From JAYFQE01 sp034927345 (GTDB lineage Bacteria; Bacillota; Clostridia; Saccharofermentanales; UBA5734): a stretch of 64,000 nucleotides of DNA. Below, piece by piece: positions 1 to 8,663 of this stretch; the first letter of the stretch is position 1; the number at the start of each line of letters is the position of its first letter. The notes beneath the pieces are model-generated. The model saw only the letters and a program-made list of their open reading frames with translations. It did not search any database and was not told the DNA's origin. A program made the translations under genes and the position numbers. Location of the stretch: the NCBI GenBank assembly GCA_034927345.1, contig JAYFQE010000004.1, forward strand, positions 62,001 through 126,000. The letters run 5' to 3'.

Positions 1-1434
1 CATGCGCTGTCCTTTTTCCGGCTCTATAGTATCATCAACGTGGTTGCTGTGTTTCTTTTCGGTATACTGCTGGCTTTTCTACTGACAAAAGTCAATTACA
101 AACCCGTGGCGCGCTTGCTGGAGAGCGTGGTGTCGCTGAATGATAAAAAGCGCTTTTCCGGAGCCGAGGAATTTAAATATCTTGAAGACAGCATCAAAAC
201 GGCCATCAGCGAAAAAACGCGCTATACATCCGATTTATCTGAATTCCGGAAGGCGCGGAAATATAATTTGGTTTTGAATCTGATTAACGGAATTGTTCCT
301 GCCGGCTCCACTGCCGATCATTTATTTGCTGAGCTGGGTGAATCGCTGCTGTCCGAACAATTTGCCGTCATGCTCTTCGATATTGAAGACTGGAACGATA
401 ATATTTTCCCAAGAGACTACATTGAAGAACGTCCGATGCTTTCTAAAATCATACTGCCGAATGTCATCGAAGAACTTTGCAACGAAAAAAACAAAGGCTT
501 TGTTGTCAACATCAATACGGATCGATTTGTCTGTATCGTCAATCTGTCCGCGGAAGCGGCCGGGTCCGATTTGGCTGCTATCGCAGAGCATTCCCTGAGA
601 TTTCTCAATAATAAAATGGGCATCCTCTGTACCGCTGGGATAGGCAGTTGTTATGGGACGCTGAAAGAAATACGCTCGTCTTATAACGAGGCGTTGCGCG
701 CGGAAGAATACAAGATTGTTTTAGGAACCGGGCAGGTTTTATGCTACCAGGATCTTTTTGCCCTGGCAACAACGGATCGTTTTTTACAGGACAGTTCCAT
801 CAGGATGATGCTGATGCAAGGCATAAAAGACGATAATGCGAATTGCAGCCAAGTGTATCATAATATATTTACACATTGTTTTTCATCGAAACTACCCGGG
901 ACACCTGAATCCGCCCGCGGTTTTATCTTTGATTTGTGCGTGCAGGCCAATGATATTCTAAATGAATTGGATACCCAAAACAATGCGGCGCTCTCTGACT
1001 ATCATTTTGACCTCAATATTGAAACCTATAAAACGATTGATAACTTTCGCGATTACTTTATTCAAAGAATGCAGGAGATCCGGCAGGTTTATCGCGAACG
1101 CCATTCGGTGAAAATCCTGGGTCAGAGCATTCAGGAATTCATCGAAAGTCATTATGCCGATATGAATCTCGGCGTGAATGAAATCGGCAGACAATTTAAT
1201 TTTACGCCGGCTTATTGTTCAAAAATATTCCGCCAGGAGACCAATCAGGGCATTACCGAAAGCATCAATGCCGTGCGGATAAAAAAGGCCTGTGAGAAAT
1301 TGACCGAAACCGAAGATAATCTCGATACGATCGCGCAACGCTGCGGATTTACTTCCAGCGCGGTGTTTATTCGCAGCTTTAAGAAGATTTGCGGGATCAC
1401 TCCGGGCAGCTATCGCAAAATTATGAGAAAATAA
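1..1434 (+). CDS. AraC-family regulator with membrane segment (5' end missing)
   Basis: The frame is open to the first base of the window, so this is the C-terminal part of a larger protein; the GTG at 40 is not a convincing start. A hydrophobic stretch near the beginning (VVAVFLFGILLAFLL) looks like a transmembrane helix, followed by a linker and a middle region with no obvious catalytic motif. The last ~100 residues form a double helix-turn-helix of the AraC/XylS type, ending in the usual FKKICGITPGSYRK signature. This is the layout of membrane-anchored AraC regulators common next to LplB/YtcP sugar transporters in Firmicutes, which sense an extracellular ligand. It probably regulates a nearby carbohydrate locus; the target is inference. 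It converges with the next gene across 11 bases. Confidence 0.85.
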   Translation, partial: HALSFFRLYSIINVVAVFLFGILLAFLLTKVNYKPVARLLESVVSLNDKKRFSGAEEFKYLEDSIKTAISEKTRYTSDLSEFRKARKYNLVLNLINGIVPAGSTADHLFAELGESLLSEQFAVMLFDIEDWNDNIFPRDYIEERPMLSKIILPNVIEELCNEKNKGFVVNINTDRFVCIVNLSAEAAGSDLAAIAEHSLRFLNNKMGILCTAGIGSCYGTLKEIRSSYNEALRAEEYKIVLGTGQVLCYQDLFALATTDRFLQDSSIRMMLMQGIKDDNANCSQVYHNIFTHCFSSKLPGTPESARGFIFDLCVQANDILNELDTQNNAALSDYHFDLNIETYKTIDNFRDYFIQRMQEIRQVYRERHSVKILGQSIQEFIESHYADMNLGVNEIGRQFNFTPAYCSKIFRQETNQGITESINAVRIKKACEKLTETEDNLDTIAQRCGFTSSAVFIRSFKKICGITPGSYRKIMRK

Positions 1435-1445
1435 TCCGCGGCGTA

Positions 1446-2363
1446 TTAGTTGATTTTGCGCTTGCGATAATCTCCGGGCGTCATCCCGGTGATTTTATGA
1501 AAAGACTGGTAGAAAAATTTAATATCGCTGAAGCCACAGTCTGCTGTGATGTCGGTAATGGTCCGATCGGTTGTCACCAACAGCTTGCAGGCTTCTTCGA
1601 TACGGATTTGCTGAAGCAGCGTGTTGACGGGTTTACCGGTCACATCCCGGAAAAGACGGCTAAAATAATCTTTGCTTAAGAATATCCGGGCGGCCAGGTC
1701 ATCGAGCGTGATATGGGTATTAAAATTCTCCCGCAGATAACCAAGCGCGGTCTCGACGATTTGCGCTTGCCGGCGCCGGACAGAGTCTGAGTTGTTATTG
1801 TCCATACGCCGGAAAATATTGATGATCAATTCGACAACATAAGCTCTGATGATATCGGTATACCCTTTTTGCTGCCCGATGTATTCCAAATAGATTTTAT
1901 TAAAAAGATCGCCGAAAATACTGTAGCTGCTGCCGGTTAAATGCAGATCGGGGCCGATTTCCTGCTGTTCCGGGAAAAGAGAATAGAAGAGAAAGGAAGA
2001 ACCCAGCTCATTGAAGTTTTTGCTTCGGATTAGTGACGCGTCCAGAAAATCCGGCGTGAACATCAGGTCATAGGATACAAATTCATCTTTGCATTCTTTA
2101 TCGGCGTAAAAAGCATGGGTCGCGTCATAATTGATAATAACCAGATTGCCCTTGGCAACTTTATAATCGATATGGTCGATGACATGAGTCGCCTGGCCGG
2201 AAATGACATAGACCAGCTCGATAAACTCATGTTTGTGGAGCGCGCCGACAAAATCAGGGCAGTCTGTCGATATGTGAATATAAACATTCTCGTCTGGGCG
2301 AAAAAAACTGGTGCTGTCAAAAACCGGGATATCCGACTCATAATAGGCGGGCTTCATGTTCAT
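1446..2363 (-). CDS. AraC-family transcriptional regulator with cupin-like sensor
   Basis: This soluble regulator of about 305 residues has an N-terminal cupin-like sensor half (HKHEFIELVYVISG is a typical AraC cupin segment) and a C-terminal double helix-turn-helix ending in FHKITGMTPGDYRKRK. I start it at the ATG at 2363, because a strong GGAGGAGG lies 11 bases upstream; the longer open frame to 2447 would place that ribosome site inside the gene. It is divergent from the cluster beginning at 2533. The shared upstream region carries a good promoter for that cluster and two 11-base direct repeats, so this protein is the obvious candidate regulator of the cluster. Ligand unknown. Confidence 0.9.
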   Translation of the reverse strand: MNMKPAYYESDIPVFDSTSFFRPDENVYIHISTDCPDFVGALHKHEFIELVYVISGQATHVIDHIDYKVAKGNLVIINYDATHAFYADKECKDEFVSYDLMFTPDFLDASLIRSKNFNELGSSFLFYSLFPEQQEIGPDLHLTGSSYSIFGDLFNKIYLEYIGQQKGYTDIIRAYVVELIINIFRRMDNNNSDSVRRRQAQIVETALGYLRENFNTHITLDDLAARIFLSKDYFSRLFRDVTGKPVNTLLQQIRIEEACKLLVTTDRTITDITADCGFSDIKFFYQSFHKITGMTPGDYRKRKIN

Positions 2364-2455
2364 AATTTCTTGCGCCTCCTCCGTCGAAAAACAAATGTAT
2401 AAGCAAGAAATGACGTATTCTACTAATAAATGAACGAAAAACACCAATGCTTTTT

Positions 2456-2484
2456 TTGAAAATCCAATCCATAATACATATAAC
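2456..2484 (+). promoter_or_regulatory. sigma-A promoter of the 2.5-11.4 kb cluster
   Basis: TTGAAA (2456-2461) and TATAAC (2479-2484) are separated by 17 bases, each one mismatch from consensus. The predicted transcript would start near 2491, about 40 bases before the first gene, whose ribosome site is GGGGG at 2521-2525. Confidence 0.65.
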
Positions 2485-2498
2485 AGAGAAAATCCAAT
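2458..2498 (+). repeat. pair of 11-bp direct repeats, candidate AraC operator
   Basis: GAAAATCCAAT occurs at 2458-2468 and again at 2488-2498, exactly 30 bases apart (about three helical turns). The first copy overlaps the -35 box and the second lies at the expected transcription start. AraC-family proteins often bind direct repeats spaced by whole helical turns, and an AraC gene is divergently encoded next door. The site assignment is inference. Confidence 0.5.
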
Positions 2499-2532
2499 GA
2501 TGCAATATGCTTTTTCTTAAGGGGGACATCAT

Positions 2533-3336
2533 ATGCCGATGGTTCGCGATCGTTTTTGGCTTTGGGGGCAGACGCCGGATGGACATTATGGTCCTGACAA
2601 TCCCTACCGGCTGCCCGGGCATTCCCGAATGACCGCCATGGAAGGTAATGCTTATTTCGGTATACCGAATTGCTGCCGCGTGAAGATTCAAGGGCAGCCG
2701 GCCGCTCCTTATGATCAGGAATCCATGGTTATGGATACCTTGGATCAGGTTGTCTGGTCGCTGCTGGGCGCCGGCGGCGAGCAAGCTACCGAGTGGGGCG
2801 ACTTGGACGAAGTTATCCGCCAGGCCAGGCTATTTCCGAATATCACCGGCGGCATTTTCGACGACTTCTTCTCGCCGCATCGAATGGACGTTTACACGCC
2901 GGAAAAATTGAGCTTGATGAAAAAGCGCCTCTGCGAAGGCGCCGGCCGTGATATGAGCTTATGGGTCGTTTACTATGAACGTGAATTGGGCCTGGACGTA
3001 ACGCCTTATTTTGCGCCTTTTGATGTCATAACCTTCTGGACCTGGTATGCCGATCATCTGGCCGACCTGGAGAAAAATCTGGACGCAGTCATCGCCATGG
3101 CTCCCGGAAAACGCGTTCTGGCCGGCTGCTATATGTGGGATTATGGCGGCAGGAAGCCGATGACCTGCGCTCAGATGGAACGCTAGTGCCAGGTGTATCT
3201 GGACTATATGAAAAGCGGCAAAATCGAAGGCGTCATCTTTTGCGCCAACTGCATTGCGGACCTCGGACTGGATGCCGTCGCCTGGACCCGCCGCTGGATA
3301 AAGGAAGTCGGCGGCTTGACGCTGCCCGAACGGTAG
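2533..3336 (+). pseudogene. first of three paralogous barrel-like proteins, interrupted by in-frame TAG
   Basis: I do not recognise this family. The frame runs from ATG 2533 (GGGGG ribosome site 7 bases upstream) to TAG at 3184-3186. Past that codon the same frame continues for 49 more residues to TAG at 3334-3336, and this tail matches the C-termini of the paralogues at 6040 and 6894 (IEGVIFCANCIADLGLDAV against IEGVIFCTSAIADIGLDAV). The TAG aligns with a glutamine encoded by CAG in both paralogues, so one C-to-T change explains it. The whole protein would be 268 residues, like its relatives. Either it is a recent nonsense mutation leaving a 217-residue fragment, or the amber codon is read through; no pyrrolysine genes are in the window and other genes here end in TAG. 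Conserved blocks (WLWGQ, GIFDDFF, CYMWDYGG) suggest a barrel fold. Confidence 0.75.
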
Positions 3337-3344
3337 GAGGACGT

Positions 3345-3716
3345 ATGGAAGGTAAAAACAGCTGGTATCTTGTGGATGGCTACCGGCCGGCGCCCGAACC
3401 GGATCCGGGCTGCCATTATGAAGGCCACGAGAGCATCATGATCCTGAATCCCAATGCAATCGACGCCCATGTCCTGATCACAATCTATTTTGAAGATAGA
3501 GAACCGGCAGAAAATATCCCCTTGTTAGTGCCGGCAAAGCGGATCCGGTCTTTCCGCAGCTCGGACAGCTCCTTGTTGGGCGGCTGCGTCCTTTCTGTCA
3601 ATGAACAGTATTCGATGTCTTTTAAGAGCGATGCCGGTATTATTGTCCAGTATGGACGGCTGGATATACAACAAGCCAATATGGCCTATATGGCGCTGAT
3701 CGGATATAGCGAATAA
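3345..3716 (+). CDS. ASRT-family (sensory rhodopsin transducer-like) small protein
   Basis: This 123-residue protein starts at ATG 3345 with an AGGAGG ribosome site just upstream. It matches the pattern of the Anabaena sensory rhodopsin transducer family (Pfam PF07100): a tryptophan and DGY near the start, then HESIMILNPNAIDAHVLI, TIYFEDREPAE, LLVPAKRIRSFR, and the IIVQYGRLDIQQA block near the end. The family is an all-beta fold and has been proposed from genome context to bind sugars or other small ligands; most members occur without any rhodopsin. Its position inside a transport and hydrolase cluster fits a ligand-binding or sugar-related role. No rhodopsin gene is in the window. Family assignment is by recalled motif pattern, not by search. 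Confidence 0.75.
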   Translation: MEGKNSWYLVDGYRPAPEPDPGCHYEGHESIMILNPNAIDAHVLITIYFEDREPAENIPLLVPAKRIRSFRSSDSSLLGGCVLSVNEQYSMSFKSDAGIIVQYGRLDIQQANMAYMALIGYSE

Positions 3717-3771
3717 TTCATTCATCAACATTGATACAGATCACTGATTAAAAAATCGAGGTAGACGGCAC

Positions 3772-4818
3772 ATGGCTGTACAAACAGTACTAGGCAGGAT
3801 TGAACGCCGGGATCTGGGCATCATCACGCCTCATGAACATATCATGATCGACCTAAGCAGTTTTTTTCAGGCACATCCGCTCCGCGACGGCACTAATCCG
3901 TCAACCGCGCCCGTTATCATGGAGCATTTAGGGATACTCAGCCGCGATCCCTATGCTTTGCGAAGTAATCTGATCCTTGATGACCCTGAGGTACAGACAG
4001 AAGAACTGCGCCGTTTTTATGAAGCCGGCGGAAGAACCGTCATCGACGCCACCATGCCGGGTATTGGGCGTAATCCTTTATTGATGCGGCAAATCTCCCG
4101 GGAAACCGGCCTCAATGTCATCATCGGCACCGGATATTATGTCGGCGCAACCCATCCGGAATGTCTGGCCGGCATGACCATTGAGGAGATTACCGCCGCC
4201 ATGGTCCGGGAGCTTACAATCGGCATTGACGATACCGGGATACGAGCCGGCTATATCGGGGAAATCGGCATCAGCGAAATTTTCGACGATAAAGAGCGGC
4301 GTGTTCTGAAAGCAGCCGCGCAGGCTCAGCTGGCAACCGGCGTGGCGGTCCATGTTCATATCAATCCCTGGACGACCAACGGCCTGGAAGCCTCCGGGAT
4401 CCTTCTGGAAGCCGGCGTCCGGCCTGATCGCATCAATATCTGCCATGTCGACGTTGAAAACAGGGAAACCTATATTATGGAACTCCTGAACCGAGGGCTC
4501 TATATCGAGTTTGACAATTTCGGCAAAGAATTCTACGTCAACCGGGAAGTGAGAAATCCCGGGTACGGCTTATTTGCCAGTGATCTGGAACGGGTCAGGC
4601 TGGTCAAGAAATTAATTGATCTCGGCTACATTGATCAGCTTCTTCTCAGCTGCGACGTATGCCTGAAAAACCTGCTGCATACTTATGGCGGCTGGGGTTA
4701 TGACCACATCCTGACAAATATCGTGCCGATGATGGAGGATGAAGGCATAACAGACCGACAGATCGAACAGATGCTTCAAGACAATCCGGCCCGGTTTATC
4801 GATGTTCCGGCCTGGTAA
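3772..4818 (+). CDS. phosphotriesterase-family metal-dependent hydrolase
   Basis: A 348-residue member of the PTE branch of the amidohydrolase superfamily. Visible metal-site residues are the HEH pair (H21, H23), E164 in GEIGISE in place of the carboxylated lysine of the classic enzyme, H194/H196 in VHVHINPW, H225 in ICHVDVEN, and D295 in LLSCDVCLK. The glutamate bridge is typical of the PHP/lactonase subgroup rather than of true phosphotriesterases, so the substrate is more likely a lactone or ester of a sugar acid; this is inference. It lies in the same run of genes as the barrel-like paralogues and the transporter, with short gaps on both sides, so it probably acts in the same pathway. Confidence 0.88.
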   Translation: MAVQTVLGRIERRDLGIITPHEHIMIDLSSFFQAHPLRDGTNPSTAPVIMEHLGILSRDPYALRSNLILDDPEVQTEELRRFYEAGGRTVIDATMPGIGRNPLLMRQISRETGLNVIIGTGYYVGATHPECLAGMTIEEITAAMVRELTIGIDDTGIRAGYIGEIGISEIFDDKERRVLKAAAQAQLATGVAVHVHINPWTTNGLEASGILLEAGVRPDRINICHVDVENRETYIMELLNRGLYIEFDNFGKEFYVNREVRNPGYGLFASDLERVRLVKKLIDLGYIDQLLLSCDVCLKNLLHTYGGWGYDHILTNIVPMMEDEGITDRQIEQMLQDNPARFIDVPAW

Positions 4819-4839
4819 ATCCATTAACGGGAGGTCAGT

Positions 4840-6015
4840 ATGATTTACGAGATCCCAATCGAAGAATTTCATCAGAGAATCAGCGCTTTGCAGGAGAACA
4901 TGAAGTCGGCGGGCTACGATCTGCTGCTGGCTTATGGCAACGAAGCGGAACCGCAATTTGTCCGCTATCTCAGCGATTATTGGCCGTCTTTTGAAACGGC
5001 CGGCGTTCTGGTGCCGGCTCAGGGCGAACCGTTGCTGCTGATCGGCCCCGAGAGCTTCACCTATGCGGCGGACCGGTCGAAAATATCGCAGATCCGCTTG
5101 CTGAAAGCTTTCCGCGAATCATCGGACCCCGAATATCCGGGCAAAAAGCTGGATGATTTTCAATCGGTCATCGATGAGCTGATCGGCGGCGGCCGCTTGA
5201 AACGATTCGGCGTGGCGGGCTTAAGCCTGATGACCCATGGCGTTTATGAAGCGCTGACCGCGGCTTTGAACCATTATGGCGCGATCAAGATTGAGAAAGC
5301 CGACGATCTGGTTTCTCGTCTCCGCATGATTAAAAGCGAAAATGAATTGAATTGCATGCGGGCGGCCGCCGATATTACCAGGCAGACGTTCAACTACCTG
5401 CTTGCCCATATCAAAACCGGCATGACGGAGACGCAAGTCGTCGGCCTGGCGCTGGGGAAAATGCATGAACTGGGCGCCGAACGTGAATCATACCCGTTAT
5501 GGGTTTTGACCGGAAAGGGTTCGAACCAGGCGATCAGCCGTCCGCGTCATAAAGTGATCCAGCCGGGCGACATGACTTTTATACAAATCGGCGCCCGCGT
5601 AGCCGGATATGCGTCCAGTATCGGCCGACCGGTGGTTTTCGGCAAAGCGGCCGACTGGCAAAAACAGCTGATCGAGGCCGGATATAAGGGGCAGCAGGCC
5701 GTGATCCGCAATCTGAAAGCCGGCGTTCCGGCGTCTTTTGTAGCCCAAAAGCATATTGAGACCATGACCGGGCTGGGATACGGGGATTGGCTGCTTTATG
5801 GCCCCTGCCACGGCAACGGCCTGATGGAAGGCGAAGCCCCCTGGATTGAAACCGACGCCGACTGGATTCTGAAGCAGAACATGACTTTTTGCGTCGATAT
5901 CTTTTTAGGCGACAATAAAACCGAAACCGGTTTGCGCATTGAAGACACCGTTCGCATTACCGGCGAGGGCATTGAACCTTTGACGAATTTCCCCTGCGAC
6001 CTTTTTGAATTGTAA
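4840..6015 (+). CDS. M24-fold (creatinase/aminopeptidase P-like) protein lacking metal ligands
   Basis: This 391-residue protein has the two-domain creatinase/prolidase layout: an N-terminal domain to about residue 150 and a pita-bread domain after it. Catalytic M24 peptidases keep five metal ligands (D, D, H, E, E). Here the first motif reads FIQIGARVAGYASSIGRP, so Q249 and S260 replace the two aspartates; H324 (GPCHGNG) is kept, D353 replaces the first glutamate, and E368 (GLRIEDTV) is kept. Loss of the aspartates argues against a metallopeptidase. Creatinase shows that this fold can work without metal, so an amidino- or amide-hydrolase role is possible, as is a non-catalytic role. GGGAGGT precedes the ATG at 4840. 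Part of the substrate-use cluster. Confidence 0.85.
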   Translation: MIYEIPIEEFHQRISALQENMKSAGYDLLLAYGNEAEPQFVRYLSDYWPSFETAGVLVPAQGEPLLLIGPESFTYAADRSKISQIRLLKAFRESSDPEYPGKKLDDFQSVIDELIGGGRLKRFGVAGLSLMTHGVYEALTAALNHYGAIKIEKADDLVSRLRMIKSENELNCMRAAADITRQTFNYLLAHIKTGMTETQVVGLALGKMHELGAERESYPLWVLTGKGSNQAISRPRHKVIQPGDMTFIQIGARVAGYASSIGRPVVFGKAADWQKQLIEAGYKGQQAVIRNLKAGVPASFVAQKHIETMTGLGYGDWLLYGPCHGNGLMEGEAPWIETDADWILKQNMTFCVDIFLGDNKTETGLRIEDTVRITGEGIEPLTNFPCDLFEL

Positions 6016-6039
6016 AACGAAAACCGGGAGGTTATCAAC

Positions 6040-6852
6040 ATGACTGAATTGCGGGATCGATTATGGATCTGGGGCCAAACCCCCAATACCCACCATGGCC
6101 CGTCCGGGCACAATTACAATTTGCCGCACGCCAATCGCATGACTGCTCTGGAAGGCGCTTATTACTTTGGTATTCCCAATTGCTGCCGGGTTGTTTCAGA
6201 AGGCTTGCCGGTTCCTCCTTTTGATCAGGAAGCCATGGTGCTGGATTCGCTGCGGCGGGTTGTCTGGTCCATCATCGGCTGCGGCGGCTCAACGCGCAAC
6301 GACGGCGGCGGCGATGATACCGACGAAGTGATCCGGATCGCCCGTCTGCATCCCAATGTTGTCGGGGCGATTATGGATGATTTTATGCGCGAGCCGCGGC
6401 TGAGCATGAATCCGCCTGAGAAATTGATGGAATTCAAGCGCCGTATGAACCAGCAGGTTGGCCGCCAGATGGATTTGTGGACCGTTATTTACACCCATGA
6501 ACTGGATTCGCCCGTCAAAGCGCATCTCGCTGCCTGCGATGTGGTCAGCCTGTGGACCTGGTGGGCAAAAGACCTGACTTGCCTGGATCGCAACCTGACA
6601 AAATTGAAGGGCTTGCTGGATCAGGATAAACCGGTTTTATGCGGTTGTTATATGTGGGATTATGGCGGCGGGCGGCCGATGCCGATGGATCTCATCGCTT
6701 ATCAGCTGGACCAGTATCATGAACTGCTGATGACAAAACAAATCCAGGGAATCATTTTCTGTTCCAATTGTATCGCGGATCTGGAACTCAAAGCGGTCGA
6801 CTATGCGCGGGACTGGATAAAAAAACATAGCGCGGACCAGATCCCGGATTAG
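6040..6852 (+). CDS. second barrel-like paralogue, family not recognised
   Basis: A 270-residue protein related over its whole length to the products at 2533 and 6894. Shared blocks are LWIWGQ at the N-terminus, NRMTALEGAYYFGIPN, VVGAIMDDFM, DLWTVIYTHEL, CDVVSLWTWWAKD, GCYMWDYGGGRP and IQGIIFCSNCIADL. Alternating hydrophobic strands each ending in acidic or aromatic residues look like a beta/alpha barrel as seen in glycoside hydrolases, with D/D in the MDDF block a plausible catalytic or metal site; this is inference from pattern. There is no signal peptide, so it acts in the cytoplasm. It lacks the TAG found in the first copy (CAG at the equivalent place). GGGAGG precedes the ATG. Confidence 0.8.
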   Translation: MTELRDRLWIWGQTPNTHHGPSGHNYNLPHANRMTALEGAYYFGIPNCCRVVSEGLPVPPFDQEAMVLDSLRRVVWSIIGCGGSTRNDGGGDDTDEVIRIARLHPNVVGAIMDDFMREPRLSMNPPEKLMEFKRRMNQQVGRQMDLWTVIYTHELDSPVKAHLAACDVVSLWTWWAKDLTCLDRNLTKLKGLLDQDKPVLCGCYMWDYGGGRPMPMDLIAYQLDQYHELLMTKQIQGIIFCSNCIADLELKAVDYARDWIKKHSADQIPD

Positions 6853-6893
6853 GAGAAGCGACAGACATCAGGTTTTTAAAGGAGGTCAGCATC

Positions 6894-7697
6894 ATGCAAA
6901 CTTTACGGGATACTTTTTGGCTGTGGGGGCAAGACGCCGGCACGCATCATCTGCCGGATAATCCTTTTAAGCTGCCGGGTACCAACCGGATGACGCCGCT
7001 GGAAGGCGCTGTCTATTTTGATATTCCCAATATCTGCCGTGTGGTCTATCAAGGTAAACCGACGATTCCCTACGATCAGGACGCGATTGTCCTGGACTGC
7101 CTGGACCGGGTGGTCTGGTCGATCGCCGATTACGGCTCGATGGGCCGGCCGGACGACGGCGACGCCGATGTACGCGAGGTTATACGGCAGGCCAAGTTGC
7201 ATAAAAATGTTGTCGGAACAATCATGGACGATTTCTTTGTCAGCAAGGAACACTGGGCTAAATATCCGGTAGCCAAGCTCCAGACCTATAAAAAGGAACT
7301 GGATAAGAAGACCGGCCGGCACCTGGATCTCTGGGTGGTCATCTATACCCACAATTTCGAGGAAGCCGTTATTCCCTATCTGGCCAAATGTGATGTCGTT
7401 TCCATGTGGACCTGGTGGGCGAAAGACATCGTCCATCTGGATGAAAACCTGGCCCGATTGAAGACGCTTTGTCCGGGCAAGAAAATTGTTGCCGGCTGTT
7501 ACATGTGGGATTACGGCGATTGCCGGCCCATTTCGCCGGAACTGATGCAGATGCAGCTGGATCGGTATTATGCCTGGCTTAAGCAGGGCGAAATCGAAGG
7601 CGTTATCTTCTGTACGAGCGCGATAGCCGACATCGGCCTCGACGCCGTATATCAGACCCGCGACTGGATTAAAAAGGTCGGAGGGGAAAAACGATAA
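6894..7697 (+). CDS. third barrel-like paralogue, family not recognised
   Basis: A 267-residue protein homologous to the two preceding copies, with the same blocks: FWLWGQDAG, TNRMTPLEGAVYFDIPN, VVGTIMDDFF, DLWVVIYTHNF, CDVVSMWTWWAKDI, GCYMWDYGDCRP and IEGVIFCTSAIADIG. No signal peptide or membrane segment is seen. AAAGGAGG lies upstream of the ATG at 6894. The gene stands directly before the permease genes, so uptake and processing are probably co-transcribed. Three diverged copies kept in one locus suggest related but non-identical reactions, or subunits of one complex. I cannot assign a function. Confidence 0.8.
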   Translation: MQTLRDTFWLWGQDAGTHHLPDNPFKLPGTNRMTPLEGAVYFDIPNICRVVYQGKPTIPYDQDAIVLDCLDRVVWSIADYGSMGRPDDGDADVREVIRQAKLHKNVVGTIMDDFFVSKEHWAKYPVAKLQTYKKELDKKTGRHLDLWVVIYTHNFEEAVIPYLAKCDVVSMWTWWAKDIVHLDENLARLKTLCPGKKIVAGCYMWDYGDCRPISPELMQMQLDRYYAWLKQGEIEGVIFCTSAIADIGLDAVYQTRDWIKKVGGEKR

Positions 7698-7745
7698 TCC
7701 AGACGAAGCCGAGTACATCCTCAAAGGGAAGGAGGGGATTATGAT

Positions 7746-8651
7746 ATGAGGCACTTTGTGAAAAGCTTAAAATCCCATTGGACCTTATATCTTCTATTAG
7801 CGGTTCCGGTCATCTATGTGTTTATCTTTTCTTATATCCCGATGGGCGGCCTGCAAATAGCTTTTAAAGAGCTGGATTTCAGCAAAGGCTTTTACGGCGG
7901 CGACTGGGTCGGCCTGAAGCATTTCAAATTGTTTTTCAGTTCCTATGTTTTCTGGCGCATTATCAAGAATACGATCTGGATCAGCTTTTGTTACTTAATC
8001 CTGGGTTTTCCGGCGCCCGTTTTATTAGCGCTTTCCCTTAATGAAGTAAGAAATGCAGCCTTTAAAAAAAGTGTTCAGCTGATCACGTACGCCCCCTATT
8101 TCATCTCAACAGTGGTTATGGTTTCCATAATCATGCAGGTTTTGTCACCTTACAGCGGCCTGGTCAATAAGTTCATCCAGCTGTTTGGCGGCGATGCTGT
8201 CAATTTCATGGGCAAACCGCAGTATTTTGTCGGCATTTACGTTTTATCCGGCATTTGGCAGGGCATGGGTTATGTCTCCATCGTTTTCATCGCGGCCTTA
8301 TCGACGATTGATCCGACGCTTTATGAAGCGGTGAATATCGATGGCGCCAGCAAATTGCAGAAAATCATCTATATTGACATTCCCAGTCTTTTGCCGACCA
8401 TGATCATCATGATGATCCTCAATATGGGGTCCGTGATGAACGTCGGTTTTGAAAAAGTGTTTTTAATGCAGAATGAAATGAACATCAGCGCATCGGATGT
8501 CATCTCGACCTATGTTTACCAATCCGGCCTGGTCCGCGGCGAATACGGTTATGCAACAGCGGTCGGTTTATTTAACTCGGTCATCAACCTGCTGCTGGTT
8601 ATCATCTTCAACACATCTGCTCGCAAATTCAGCGAGACGAGTATCTGGTAA
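7746..8651 (+). CDS. ABC transporter permease, LplB type
   Basis: A 301-residue integral membrane protein of the binding-protein-dependent sugar permease family (CUT1). It begins with a cytoplasmic tail and the first helix (LYLLLAVPVIYVFIFSYIPM), followed by the PMGGLQIAFK motif typical of the LplB subgroup, and shows about six helices. The EAA loop that docks on the ATPase reads LYEAVNIDGASKLQKIIYI. The ATG at 7746 follows an AAGGAGG site. It pairs with the next permease and the lipoprotein at 9779. No ATPase gene is present, as is usual for this group, which borrows a shared MsmX-type ATPase encoded elsewhere. Confidence 0.93.
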   Translation: MRHFVKSLKSHWTLYLLLAVPVIYVFIFSYIPMGGLQIAFKELDFSKGFYGGDWVGLKHFKLFFSSYVFWRIIKNTIWISFCYLILGFPAPVLLALSLNEVRNAAFKKSVQLITYAPYFISTVVMVSIIMQVLSPYSGLVNKFIQLFGGDAVNFMGKPQYFVGIYVLSGIWQGMGYVSIVFIAALSTIDPTLYEAVNIDGASKLQKIIYIDIPSLLPTMIIMMILNMGSVMNVGFEKVFLMQNEMNISASDVISTYVYQSGLVRGEYGYATAVGLFNSVINLLLVIIFNTSARKFSETSIW

Positions 8652-8663
8652 GGGAGTGAAATC

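Noticed and set aside
3184..3186. TAG as a reassigned sense codon for the whole genome
   Set aside because: Several well-defined genes in the window end in TAG (for example at 6852, 17766, 29250 and 41704), so a general reassignment is unlikely.
6903..7754. Minus-strand open frame of 283 codons
   Set aside because: It mirrors the third barrel-like paralogue, whose homology to two other plus-strand copies shows which strand is coding.
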